From Pasteurellaceae bacterium (lineage in GTDB: Bacteria > Pseudomonadota > Gammaproteobacteria > Enterobacterales > Pasteurellaceae), in contig CAAEJV010000028.1 of the NCBI GenBank assembly GCA_900756155.1, forward strand, positions 62,001 through 126,000: DNA of 64,000 nt. The letters are read 5' to 3'. A model generated the notes under the pieces. That model did not search any database, was not told where the DNA came from, and worked only from the letters and a program-made list of their open reading frames with translations. Made by a program: the position numbers and the translations under genes. How positions within the stretch are numbered: the stretch's first letter is position 1; each line of letters begins with the position of its first letter. This document shows positions 1 through 8,649 of this stretch, in pieces.

Positions 1-54
1 AAATTATACACGATATTTCGTTACTCTGCTATGCTGGTGTTTAAAATAAATCCC

Positions 55-83
55 ATGAAAAAAGTAAGCGGTTGCGTTATAAT
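55..83 (+). promoter_or_regulatory. putative glnA sigma-70 promoter
   Basis: A perfect -10 hexamer TATAAT lies at 78-83, and ATGAAA at 55-60 matches four of six bases of the -35 consensus with a 17-base spacer. It is the only good promoter-like pair in the 135 bases before glnA. I see no clear sigma-54 (GG-N10-GC) element, so NtrC-type control is not suggested by this sequence. Confidence 0.5.
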
Positions 84-135
84 GCTCTTTTGATTTTTAT
101 GAAGATTATATACATAGCAAAATAGAGGATTCCTT

Positions 136-1554
136 ATGCCAAATGCAAATGCAATTGCCAACGTATTCAAACTGATCGAAGAGAACGATATTAAGTTCGC
201 GCTACTTCGTTTCACCGACATTAAAGGTAAAGAACACGGTGTTTCTATCCCAGTTAGCCTTGTTGATGAAGATATGTTTGAAGATGGCAAAATGTTCGAT
301 GGCTCTTCTGTTGAAGGTTGGAAAACCATTAACAAAGCCGATATGCTTTTAATGCCAATCGCTGAAACTGCAGTAGTCGATCCATTTGCGCAGATCCCAA
401 CACTTTCAATTCGTTGTAGCGTTTATGAGCCAACAACCATGCAAAGCTATGATCGTGATCCGCGTTCAATCGCTATTCGTGCAGAAAACTATATGCGTTC
501 AACAGGCGTTGCAGATCAGGCATTCTTTGGTCCAGAACCTGAGTTCTTCTTATTTGATGATGTGCGTTTTGATGTATCAATGAACCGTGCTTCTTTCGCC
601 ATTGATGACATTGAAGCCGCTTGGAACACCAATAAAAAATATGAAGGCGGTAACAATGCTTACCGTCCATTGAAGAAAGGTGGTTATTGTGCGGTGGCAC
701 CAATTGATACCGCTCATGATATTCGTTCTGAAATGTGTTTGATTTTAGAAGAAATGGGCTTAGTCATCGAAGCTCATCACCATGAAGTGGCAACAGCTGG
801 TCAAAACGAAATTGCAACGAAATTCAACAGCTTAACCTTAAAAGCAGATGAAACACAAATCTATAAATATGTGGTGCAAAACGTTGCCTTAGAACACGGC
901 AAAACTGCTTGCTTTATGCCAAAACCAATTACGGGTGATAATGGTTCAGGCATGCACTGTAATATGTCATTAAGCAAAGATGGCAAAAACATTTTCCAAG
1001 GTGATAAATATGCAGGCCTTTCTGAAACTGCGCTTTATTACATCGGCGGTATCATTAAGCATGCAAAAGCATTAAATGCTTTCACCAACCCAAGTACTAA
1101 CTCATACAAACGTTTAGTGCCAGGTTTTGAAGCACCAGTATTGTTGGCTTACTCTGCAAGTAACCGTTCTGCGTCAATTCGTATTCCGGCAGTAACTAGC
1201 CCGAAAGCAATCCGTATTGAAGCGCGTTTCCCAGATCCAATGGCAAACCCATATCTTGCATTTGCTGCATTATTAATGGCGGGCCTTGATGGCGTAGTGA
1301 ACAAAATTCACCCAGGTGATGCAATGGATAAAAATCTTTACGATCTTCCACCGGAAGAATTAAAAGATATTCCTGCAGTCGCAAGCTCATTAGAAGAAGC
1401 GTTGAATTCATTAGAAAAAGACTATGAGTTCTTAACTCAAGGTGGCGTATTTGCTAAAGACTTTATCGAAGCATTTATTAGTATTAAACGTAAAGAAGTA
1501 GAACGTTTAAATATGACACCACATCCTGTTGAGTTTGAGATGTATTATGCATAA
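136..1554 (+). CDS. glnA: glutamine synthetase, type I
   Basis: Makes glutamine from glutamate, ammonia and ATP in the cytoplasm; the family forms dodecamers. At 472 residues it has the standard GSI length. The N-terminal beta-grasp region is followed by the catalytic domain with the metal-binding FGPEPEFFLF segment, the NGSGMHCN loop and the RIPA segment. The adenylylation-loop tyrosine is present (Tyr402 in NLYDLPPEE), so activity may be tuned by adenylylation if a GlnE partner exists elsewhere. The start ATG follows an AGAGGA ribosome site. It is monocistronic: an uptake-sequence hairpin terminator follows, and it forms the left conserved flank of the polysaccharide cassette. Confidence 0.97.
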   Translation: MPNANAIANVFKLIEENDIKFALLRFTDIKGKEHGVSIPVSLVDEDMFEDGKMFDGSSVEGWKTINKADMLLMPIAETAVVDPFAQIPTLSIRCSVYEPTTMQSYDRDPRSIAIRAENYMRSTGVADQAFFGPEPEFFLFDDVRFDVSMNRASFAIDDIEAAWNTNKKYEGGNNAYRPLKKGGYCAVAPIDTAHDIRSEMCLILEEMGLVIEAHHHEVATAGQNEIATKFNSLTLKADETQIYKYVVQNVALEHGKTACFMPKPITGDNGSGMHCNMSLSKDGKNIFQGDKYAGLSETALYYIGGIIKHAKALNAFTNPSTNSYKRLVPGFEAPVLLAYSASNRSASIRIPAVTSPKAIRIEARFPDPMANPYLAFAALLMAGLDGVVNKIHPGDAMDKNLYDLPPEELKDIPAVASSLEEALNSLEKDYEFLTQGGVFAKDFIEAFISIKRKEVERLNMTPHPVEFEMYYA

Positions 1555-1587
1555 TGATAAACAACGGAATTCAAGTTGTTGAACAAG

Positions 1588-1617
1588 AAAAGTGCGGTCA
1601 TTTTTGACCGCACTTTT
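1588..1617. terminator. uptake-sequence inverted pair acting as terminator
   Basis: Two exact AAGTGCGGT cores in opposite orientation (1590-1598 and 1607-1615) form a 12-13 bp stem with a short T loop and a T run after it. This is the usual Haemophilus arrangement of paired uptake sequences serving as intrinsic terminators, here for glnA. Confidence 0.85.
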
Positions 1618-1640
1618 TTCATAAGTATTGTATTCTTTAA

Positions 1641-1669
1641 TTGTGAAATAGTATTATTTCAAATAGAAT
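1641..1669 (+). promoter_or_regulatory. putative promoter of the polysaccharide cassette
   Basis: TTGTGA at 1641-1646 and TAGAAT at 1664-1669 are separated by 17 bases, each close to the sigma-70 consensus. The pair sits between the glnA terminator and rmlB, where a promoter for the cassette is expected. Confidence 0.45.
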
Positions 1670-1705
1670 ACAGGGTAATGTTTTATTTGTTAAATAACCA
1701 AGAGG

Positions 1706-2776
1706 ATGAAAATGAGCAAAACAATTTTGGTTACTGGTGGTGCTGGTTTTATTGGCTCTGCAGTTGTTCGCCACATTATTGAAAACACGCAAGATAACGT
1801 GGTAAATGTTGATAAATTAACTTATGCAGGTAATTTAGAATCTTTAGAATCCGTAGAAAATAATCCACGCTATGCATTTGAACAAGTGGATATTTGTGAT
1901 GCAAAAGCATTGGCACGTGTATTTGAACATCATCAACCTGATGCCGTAATGCATTTAGCTGCAGAAAGTCATGTTGACCGTTCTATTGATGGACCAGCAG
2001 CTTTTATCGAAACAAATATAGTAGGTACTTACACGCTATTAGAAGCAGCTCGAGCTTATTGGAATTCTTTAAATGATGAGAGAAAAGCAGCATTTCGTTT
2101 TCATCACATTTCAACAGATGAGGTATACGGTGATTTAGAAGGAACAGATGATTTGTTTACTGAAACTACACCTTATGCACCTAGCAGTCCTTATTCTGCA
2201 TCTAAAGCCTCTAGCGATCACTTAGTTCGCGCATGGTTGCGTACTTATGGTTTACCAACGATTGTGACTAACTGTTCAAATAATTATGGTCCATTTCATT
2301 TCCCTGAAAAACTTATTCCATTAATGATTTTAAATGCACTAGATGGAAAGCCATTACCAGTTTATGGAAATGGTCAACAAATTCGTGACTGGTTATTTGT
2401 AGAAGATCATGCGCGTGCATTATATAAAGTCGTAACAGAAGGTAAGGTAGGTGAAACATACAATATTGGTGGGCATAACGAGAAAGCAAACATTGATGTA
2501 GTACGTACTATTTGTCGTTTATTAGAAGAACTAGTGCCAAACAAACCAAAAGGTGTAGCAAAATATGAAGATCTTATTACCTATGTAAAAGATCGCCCTG
2601 GTCACGACGTACGCTATGCGATTGATGCAGCCAAAATTGGCCGAGAATTAGGTTGGAAGCCACAAGAAACTTTTGAATCAGGTATCCGCAAAACGGTAGA
2701 ATGGTATTTAAATAACAAAAAATGGTGGAGCCGTGTATTAGATGGCTCGTATAACCGTGAGCGTTTAGGTAACTAA
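1706..2776 (+). CDS. rfbB: dTDP-glucose 4,6-dehydratase
   Basis: Second step of dTDP-L-rhamnose synthesis: converts dTDP-glucose to dTDP-4-keto-6-deoxyglucose with tightly bound NAD. It is an extended SDR protein of 356 residues, the normal RmlB length. The N-terminal GGAGFIGS loop binds NAD, STDEVYGD carries the catalytic Thr-Asp-Glu, and YSASKASSDH gives the Tyr-x3-Lys pair. I used the ATG preceded by AGAGGATGAA; an ATG three bases upstream is also possible. First gene of the rml set, followed by rmlA after 78 bases. Base composition resembles the chromosomal flanks more than the AT-rich middle of the cassette. Confidence 0.96.
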   Translation: MKMSKTILVTGGAGFIGSAVVRHIIENTQDNVVNVDKLTYAGNLESLESVENNPRYAFEQVDICDAKALARVFEHHQPDAVMHLAAESHVDRSIDGPAAFIETNIVGTYTLLEAARAYWNSLNDERKAAFRFHHISTDEVYGDLEGTDDLFTETTPYAPSSPYSASKASSDHLVRAWLRTYGLPTIVTNCSNNYGPFHFPEKLIPLMILNALDGKPLPVYGNGQQIRDWLFVEDHARALYKVVTEGKVGETYNIGGHNEKANIDVVRTICRLLEELVPNKPKGVAKYEDLITYVKDRPGHDVRYAIDAAKIGRELGWKPQETFESGIRKTVEWYLNNKKWWSRVLDGSYNRERLGN

Positions 2777-2854
2777 TTATTAACAAGCGGTGAAGTTTTT
2801 CTAATAATTTGCAAAAATTTAAGAAAATCTATCCGCTCTTTTAAAGGTATCCTT

Positions 2855-3727
2855 ATGAAAGGTATTATTCTTGCAGGCGGTTCTGGTACTCGCCTCTATC
2901 CCATTACTCGAGGTGTGTCTAAGCAGCTTTTGCCTGTTTATGATAAACCGATGATTTACTATCCACTTTCAGTATTAATGTTAGCGGGTATTCGTGATGT
3001 TCTTATTATTACTACCCCTGAAGATAATGAAAGTTTCAAGCGCTTATTAGGTGATGGTTCAGACTTTGGTGTGAATTTACAGTACGCAATTCAACCAAGT
3101 CCAGATGGTTTAGCTCAAGCATTTCTTATTGGTGAAGAGTTTATCAATGGTGATAGCTGTTGCTTAGTATTGGGCGACAACATTTTCTACGGTCAACACT
3201 TTAGTCAAATGTTGCAAGAGGCAGTTAAACAGCCCCGCGGTGCAACAGTGTTTGGATATTTAGTGAAAGATCCTGAGCGCTTTGGTGTAGTGGAATTTGA
3301 TGAAAACTTCAAAGCGGTTTCGATTGAAGAAAAACCAGTTCAACCAAAATCAAACTATGCTGTAACAGGTTTATATTTTTATGATAACCGTGTGGTGGAA
3401 TTTGCAAAACAAGTCAAGCCCTCTGCTCGTGGAGAATTAGAGATTACTACTCTTAACGAAATGTATTTAAACGATGACTCACTCAATGTGCAATTGCTTG
3501 GACGAGGTTTTGCTTGGTTAGATACTGGTACACACGAAAGTTTACATGAAGCGGCTTCATTTGTTCGTACCATTGAAAAGGTGCAAGGTTTACAAGTAGC
3601 ATGTTTAGAAGAAATAGCATGGCGTAATGGTTGGCTCACTTCAGAACAAGTTGAAAAACTAGCGAAACCAATGACGAAAAATGAGTATGGTCAATACTTG
3701 CTTAGAATAATTAAGGAAAAAAAATAG
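2855..3727 (+). CDS. rfbA: glucose-1-phosphate thymidylyltransferase
   Basis: First step of dTDP-L-rhamnose synthesis: joins glucose-1-phosphate and dTTP to give dTDP-glucose and pyrophosphate. The 290-residue protein begins with the nucleotidyltransferase signature LAGGSGTRLYPIT and continues to KPMIYYPLS, both typical of RmlA. The VLGDNIFYG segment carries the metal-binding aspartate and GRGFAWLDTGTH is the conserved C-terminal part of the active site. It is separated from rmlD by a single base, so the two are translated from one message. In this family dTDP-rhamnose inhibits the enzyme allosterically; that control is not visible from sequence alone. Confidence 0.96.
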   Translation: MKGIILAGGSGTRLYPITRGVSKQLLPVYDKPMIYYPLSVLMLAGIRDVLIITTPEDNESFKRLLGDGSDFGVNLQYAIQPSPDGLAQAFLIGEEFINGDSCCLVLGDNIFYGQHFSQMLQEAVKQPRGATVFGYLVKDPERFGVVEFDENFKAVSIEEKPVQPKSNYAVTGLYFYDNRVVEFAKQVKPSARGELEITTLNEMYLNDDSLNVQLLGRGFAWLDTGTHESLHEAASFVRTIEKVQGLQVACLEEIAWRNGWLTSEQVEKLAKPMTKNEYGQYLLRIIKEKK

Positions 3728-3728
3728 T

Positions 3729-4613
3729 GTGGCAAAATTCCTAATCACAGGGGCAAATGGACAAATAGGTTTCGCTTTGACACAAAGATTAAGGATTGAA
3801 AAAGGTCATGATATATTAGCTTTAAAACATAGCGAGCTTGATATCACGAATAAAAATGCTGTACTGTCTTTGGTTGATTCGTTTAAGCCGAATATTATTA
3901 TTAATGGGGCAGCTTATACTCATGTGGATAGAGCTGAAACTGAAGAGTCACTGGTTCATGACGTTAATGTAAAAGGTCTAAAATATTTAGCTGAAGCTGC
4001 AAATAGAGTTAATGCAAGTATCTTACATATATCTACTGATTATGTATTTGATGGATATAAAAAAGGTAAATATACAGAAAGCGATATTACTTGCCCCTTA
4101 AGTGCTTATGGCAAAAGTAAGGCTGAGGGAGATAAGGTGCTTCTTTCCCTTTTTTCAAGAGTAATCATTTTGCGTACTTCTTGGGTTTTTGGCGAACATG
4201 GCAATAATTTTGTGAAAACTATGCTTCGCTTAGCAAGAAAACACGATACATTAAACGTTGTTGCGGACCAAATTGGTGGGCCAACTTATGCTGGAGATAT
4301 TGCTAACGCGTTAGTTCAGATTGCCGAAAAAATTATTAGAGGCGAAAGTATCGAATATGGCATTTATCATTTTAGTGGAGAGCCCTATGTTAGTTGGTGT
4401 GATTTTGCTAAAGTTATTTTGGCTGAGGCTGTTTCACAAAATGTATTAGAGAAAGTTCCTTTTGTAAACGAGATTACCACTGCGGATTATCCAAGCCTGG
4501 CTAAACGGCCAGCCAATACTTGCTTAGATTTAACTAAAATTCAGCAAGCGTTCGGAATTAAACCAAGTGATTGGCGAAACGCGTTGAAAAATATTAAGGC
4601 TTATGCAGAATAA
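3729..4613 (+). CDS. rfbD: dTDP-4-dehydrorhamnose reductase
   Basis: Last step of dTDP-L-rhamnose synthesis: reduces dTDP-4-keto-L-rhamnose using NAD(P)H. The 294-residue SDR protein has the N-terminal GANGQIG nucleotide-binding loop, the STDYVFDG strand and YGKSKAEGD with the Tyr-x3-Lys catalytic pair. The start is GTG, one base after the rmlA stop, with the AAGGAAAAAAAA stretch inside the end of rmlA as ribosome site; no ATG with a better fit precedes MAKFLITG. Composition begins to shift to AT-rich here compared with rmlB and rmlA. A second SDR gene downstream could use the same keto sugar. Confidence 0.94.
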   Translation: MAKFLITGANGQIGFALTQRLRIEKGHDILALKHSELDITNKNAVLSLVDSFKPNIIINGAAYTHVDRAETEESLVHDVNVKGLKYLAEAANRVNASILHISTDYVFDGYKKGKYTESDITCPLSAYGKSKAEGDKVLLSLFSRVIILRTSWVFGEHGNNFVKTMLRLARKHDTLNVVADQIGGPTYAGDIANALVQIAEKIIRGESIEYGIYHFSGEPYVSWCDFAKVILAEAVSQNVLEKVPFVNEITTADYPSLAKRPANTCLDLTKIQQAFGIKPSDWRNALKNIKAYAE

Positions 4614-4646
4614 GAAGAAAATACGTTGAAAATATAAGGATTCATA

Positions 4647-5189
4647 ATGAAAGTTATTAATACTAAAATCCCAGATGTAAAATTATTAGAACCTCAAGTG
4701 TTCGGTGATGAACGTGGTTTCTTTATGGAAACCTTTCGTGATGAATGGTTTAAACAAAACATAGCAGATCGCACTTTTGTACAAGAAAATCATTCAAAAT
4801 CGGTAAAAGGAGTGTTACGTGGATTACATTATCAAACTGAAAATACACAGGGTAAGTTAGTACGGGTAGTGTTTGGTGCCGTGTTTGATGTTGCAGTCGA
4901 TATGCGAGAAAACTCTCCTACATTTGGACAATGGGTAGGTGAAATTTTATCTGCTGAAAATAAACGTCAGCTTTGGGTGCCTGAAGGGTTTGCACATGGC
5001 TTTTACGTTTTAACTGATGAAGCTGAATTTACTTATAAATGTACTGATTACTATAATCCTAAAGCAGAGCATTCTTTAATTTGGAATGATGAGACTGTCG
5101 GTATTGAATGGCCTTTAGAGGGCGAACCGAGTTTGTCAGCAAAAGATTTAGCTGGGAAAATTTTAAAGGATGCGATGAAGTTTAAATAA
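4647..5189 (+). CDS. rfbC: dTDP-4-dehydrorhamnose 3,5-epimerase
   Basis: Third step of dTDP-L-rhamnose synthesis: inverts C3 and C5 of dTDP-4-keto-6-deoxyglucose. At 180 residues it is a standard cupin-fold RmlC. The catalytic His is in GVLRGLHYQ, and the EGFAHGFYVL and YKCTDYY segments line the active site in the family. ATG follows ATAAGGA. The rml order here is B, A, D, C. The next gene (ABC permease) begins immediately after the stop, which ties sugar synthesis to export in one operon. Confidence 0.96.
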   Translation: MKVINTKIPDVKLLEPQVFGDERGFFMETFRDEWFKQNIADRTFVQENHSKSVKGVLRGLHYQTENTQGKLVRVVFGAVFDVAVDMRENSPTFGQWVGEILSAENKRQLWVPEGFAHGFYVLTDEAEFTYKCTDYYNPKAEHSLIWNDETVGIEWPLEGEPSLSAKDLAGKILKDAMKFK

Positions 5190-5190
5190 G

Positions 5191-5979
5191 ATGATATTGC
5201 TTATGAAACCATTTGTAAATCAAATTAAATATATCGAATTATTGAAGCAGTTAGTCCTTAAGGATATAAAACTAAAATATAGAAGAAGTTATTTAGGCTA
5301 TATTTGGAGTATTTTAAATCCTTTGCTGATGATGATTGTATTAACAGTGGTTTTTTCAAACTTATTTAAATTCGATATTCCTAATTTTTCAGCCTATCTG
5401 CTTACAGGGCAATTAATTTTTGGTTTTGTTTCAGAAGCTACCTCTAGTTCTGTAACAGCTATTGTTCATAATGCTTCTTTAATTAAAAAGACATATGTAC
5501 CGAAGTATATTTTTGTTTTATCTAAAATAACAAGTTCATTAGTTAATATGCTGTTTGCAATGATAGCCCTAATTCTTGTAATGATTTTTACCCAAGTAGA
5601 AATTACATTGAATGTTCTATGGGTTCCCATAATTTTCTTAGAGCTTTATATTTTTAGTTTAGGATTAGGATTCATTTTATCGGCTTCAACTGTATTTTTT
5701 AGAGATATTCAATATTTATGGGGTGTTTTTACTTCTATTTGGATGTATTTAACCCCTATAATTTATCCTGTGTCTATTATTTCTCAAGAATATCGTTGGT
5801 GGTATGATAACCTTAATCCTATGGTGAATTATGTTGAGCAATTTAGAGATGTAATTCTAAATAGTCAGAGTTTGTCAATAGAGTCTTTATCTCAAGGTTT
5901 TATTATATCGATAATTCTATTATTAGTCGGTATTTGGTTTTTTAATCGTAAAGAAAATGAATTTATACTTTATATCTAA
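5191..5979 (+). CDS. wzm: polysaccharide ABC transporter permease (Wzm type)
   Basis: Membrane half of an ABC-2 type exporter that moves lipid-linked polysaccharide across the inner membrane. The 262-residue product has the family N-terminus (LVLKDIKLKYRRSYLGYIWSI) and about six hydrophobic segments, near residues 38-57, 65-82, 115-135, 145-165, 180-200 and 235-253. It resembles the RgpC/TagG/Wzm family. The ATG two bases after the rmlC stop gives MILLMKPF; an internal ATG twelve bases later is an equally good start because no strong ribosome site separates them. It is paired with the ATPase gene that follows after six bases. Strongly AT-rich. Confidence 0.88.
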   Translation: MILLMKPFVNQIKYIELLKQLVLKDIKLKYRRSYLGYIWSILNPLLMMIVLTVVFSNLFKFDIPNFSAYLLTGQLIFGFVSEATSSSVTAIVHNASLIKKTYVPKYIFVLSKITSSLVNMLFAMIALILVMIFTQVEITLNVLWVPIIFLELYIFSLGLGFILSASTVFFRDIQYLWGVFTSIWMYLTPIIYPVSIISQEYRWWYDNLNPMVNYVEQFRDVILNSQSLSIESLSQGFIISIILLLVGIWFFNRKENEFILYI

Positions 5980-5985
5980 ATAATT

Positions 5986-6729
5986 ATGAATGATATAGTG
6001 ATCGAAGTAAAAAATGCTACAGTAAGATTTAATAAATCAGCTGAAAGTATTAGTGGTTTAAAAGAATATATTATTAAGATGTTAAAAAGAGAGCTAATGT
6101 TTCAAGAGTTCTTGGCACTTAAAAATATTAATTTTACTGTAAAACGAGGGGAGTCTTGGGGGTTGATTGGGAAGAATGGTTCAGGAAAATCTACTTTACT
6201 TAAATTAATTTCAGGAATTATCAGTCCTTACCAAGGAAATGTAACAGTCAATGGATCTATTTCACCATTAATTGAATTAGGAGCTGGCTTTGATCCGGAA
6301 TTGACAGCAAAAGAAAATATTTTTCTTAATGGGGCTTTATTAGGCTATAGTAAAAGATTTATTGAATCTCATTTCCAAGAGATTGTTGACTTTGCAGAAT
6401 TAAATGATTTTGTTGATGTTCCTATTAAGAATTTTTCTTCAGGTATGTCTGCTAGATTAGGATTTGCTATTGCAACAGTGCAGAAACCTGACATTTTGAT
6501 TGTTGATGAAGTATTAGCTGTAGGTGATTTTGCCTTTCAACAAAAATGTAAAGAGAGAATGGAGAACTTGTTGAGTAATGGTACAACATTATTATTTGTT
6601 TCTCATTCAATTGAGCAAGTTAAAGAGTTATGCTCTAAAGCTATTTGGATTGATAATGGTGAAGTAAGAGCTATAGGGGATACTTCTTCTGTTTCTCAAG
6701 AATATATATCTTCTATGGTTAATAACTAA
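5986..6729 (+). CDS. wzt: polysaccharide ABC transporter ATPase (short Wzt type)
   Basis: Energises the adjacent permease for export of the O-polysaccharide. Walker A is GKNGSGKST near residues 62-70, the signature region is FSSGMSARLGFAIA, and Walker B is PDILIVDEVLAVGD, typical of the Wzt/TagH/RgpD group. At 247 residues it stops after the nucleotide-binding domain and lacks the C-terminal carbohydrate-binding domain (about 150-200 residues) that Wzt proteins such as E. coli O9a use to recognise a capped chain end. Export should therefore not depend on a Wzt-bound terminal cap. Translation is probably coupled to wzm. Confidence 0.9.
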   Translation: MNDIVIEVKNATVRFNKSAESISGLKEYIIKMLKRELMFQEFLALKNINFTVKRGESWGLIGKNGSGKSTLLKLISGIISPYQGNVTVNGSISPLIELGAGFDPELTAKENIFLNGALLGYSKRFIESHFQEIVDFAELNDFVDVPIKNFSSGMSARLGFAIATVQKPDILIVDEVLAVGDFAFQQKCKERMENLLSNGTTLLFVSHSIEQVKELCSKAIWIDNGEVRAIGDTSSVSQEYISSMVNN

Positions 6730-6743
6730 ATCTAAGGAAAAAA

Positions 6744-8645
6744 ATGAAAAGATTAGCAATTTATTTATTTTATGATCACGATGGAATAGTAGATGATTAT
6801 ATCCCATATAAACTTGAAAAATTAAAAGAATTTGTTCAGGATATCTGGTTTGTTTCAAATTCAGGATTAACTGTTGATTCGCGTAAAAAGATTCAACATT
6901 GCACAGATTATATTATGTGCCGAGAAAATGTAGGATTTGATGTCTGGGGATATAAAGAGGCAATTGAGAAAATTGGCTTCGATAAACTAGCTGAATATGA
7001 TGAAGTTATTTTATTAAATTATACTTTCTTTGCGCCTATCTTCCCATTCTCAGAATTATTTGAGTGGTCAGAAAAGCAAGATGTTGATTTCTGGGGAATT
7101 TCGGATCATGCAGAAATAAAACCAAATCCTTATACGGGAACAGGTATTTTGCCTAAGCATATTCAATCACATTTTATTGCAATTAGAAAGACTTTATTAG
7201 TCTCTCATGAATTCCAAGATTATTGGAAGAATATGCCTATGATTCGTTCATATACTGATTCAGTATTAATGCATGAATCTAGGTTTACTAATCATTTTTT
7301 AACAAAAGGATATAATTATTCTGTTTATATTGATTCAGATAATTTCTCTGTAAATTACCCAACTTTTTTATCAATAGAAGATACGTTAAAACACCGCTGT
7401 CCTATACTAAAAAGAAGGCCTTTTTTTCATGACCCACTTTATCATGACGTAGAATGCTTATTTTTACGTAGAAGTATAGAGTATATTGAAAATAACTCTG
7501 ATTATGATACGACTCTTATATTTAAAAATATACTTAGAACAACTAAACCTAAGGATATTTCGACTAACCTAACTTTATTGAAAGTTTTTGATTCACAGTG
7601 TGAAGAAGAAGTAAGATCAGATATTAAAATTTTAGTTATTGCGCATATTTATTATCCAGATATGCTCGATGAAATCGTTGGTTATACTAAAAATATACCT
7701 TGTTCTTATGATTTACTTATTACTACTTCTAGTACAGAAAATAAATGCAAGATTGAATCTAATTCAATATTGCGATCTAGTGGTGCAAAATCAATTAATG
7801 TAAAAGTAGTAGAGCAAAATCGTGGTAGAGATATGTCATCTCTTTTTATCACATGTAAAGAAGAAGTTTTATCAAATAAATATGATTGGATTTGTCGATT
7901 ACATTCTAAAAAATCACCACAAAATTCCCATAATATGTCTCAACACTTTAAAGAGATGATGTATCTAAATCTTTTAAAAGATAAAGCTTATACATCTAAG
8001 GTATTAAATTACTTAGATAAAAATAAATCTATAGGATTTGCAATGCCTTCAATGGTGCATATAGGTCACCCTACTTTAGGCCATGCTTGGTTTACTAATA
8101 GGGAATTAGCTATAAAAATAGCAGAAGAGATTGGTGTTAAAATTCCATTTGATGACATTTCTCCATTTGCTGCATACGGTACTATGTTTTGGTTCAGACC
8201 AAAGGCATTGCGTAAACTTTTTGAATATAACTGGAAGTTTGAAGAGTTTAATAAAGAACCAATGCATTGTGATGGATCGTTGGCTCATGTTCTAGAACGT
8301 TTATTAGCTTATACCGCACATGATGCTGGTTACTTAGCATGTAACATTATGTCGTCAGAAATGATGGAGCTTAATTACACTAAGTTAGAATATAAAATGC
8401 AGAGATTAGTAAGTAATCTTTCTAATGGAGACATTCCATATCAAATTAGTCTGGCTCATAATGCTAAATATATGGTGGGAAATAATATTTCATCTGGAAA
8501 TCCAAATATTAGCCGTTATTTTATAATTAATGTGGTTCGCCTATTAAAAAATCATGTATTAGGTAATTATCCTAAATTATCCAAAGTAACACGTATGCCA
8601 TATAGAAAATTAAGACACTATTATCATAAATTAAGAGGACATTAA
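6744..8645 (+). CDS. rhamnan synthesis protein F (RgpF) family, two-lobed
   Basis: The 633-residue protein belongs to the RgpF family, found in rhamnose-glucose polysaccharide and O-antigen loci and thought to act in rhamnan chain formation or glycosyl transfer in the cytoplasm; the exact reaction is not settled. Two lobes appear to repeat a theme: residues about 1-240 contain ENVGFDVWGYKEA followed by YDEVILLNYT, and residues about 290-600 contain QNRGRDMSSLF followed by YDWICRLHSKKSP. There is no signal peptide and no clear membrane segment. The start has a good AAGGA site. Very AT-rich: only 13 of 60 bases at 7501-7560 are G or C, by my count. Sits between the exporter and an SDR gene. Confidence 0.8.
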   Translation: MKRLAIYLFYDHDGIVDDYIPYKLEKLKEFVQDIWFVSNSGLTVDSRKKIQHCTDYIMCRENVGFDVWGYKEAIEKIGFDKLAEYDEVILLNYTFFAPIFPFSELFEWSEKQDVDFWGISDHAEIKPNPYTGTGILPKHIQSHFIAIRKTLLVSHEFQDYWKNMPMIRSYTDSVLMHESRFTNHFLTKGYNYSVYIDSDNFSVNYPTFLSIEDTLKHRCPILKRRPFFHDPLYHDVECLFLRRSIEYIENNSDYDTTLIFKNILRTTKPKDISTNLTLLKVFDSQCEEEVRSDIKILVIAHIYYPDMLDEIVGYTKNIPCSYDLLITTSSTENKCKIESNSILRSSGAKSINVKVVEQNRGRDMSSLFITCKEEVLSNKYDWICRLHSKKSPQNSHNMSQHFKEMMYLNLLKDKAYTSKVLNYLDKNKSIGFAMPSMVHIGHPTLGHAWFTNRELAIKIAEEIGVKIPFDDISPFAAYGTMFWFRPKALRKLFEYNWKFEEFNKEPMHCDGSLAHVLERLLAYTAHDAGYLACNIMSSEMMELNYTKLEYKMQRLVSNLSNGDIPYQISLAHNAKYMVGNNISSGNPNISRYFIINVVRLLKNHVLGNYPKLSKVTRMPYRKLRHYYHKLRGH

Positions 8646-8649
8646 TTCA

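Noticed and set aside
1576..1782. 68-codon open frame upstream of rmlB
   Set aside because: It runs through the uptake-sequence terminator and into rmlB in another frame.
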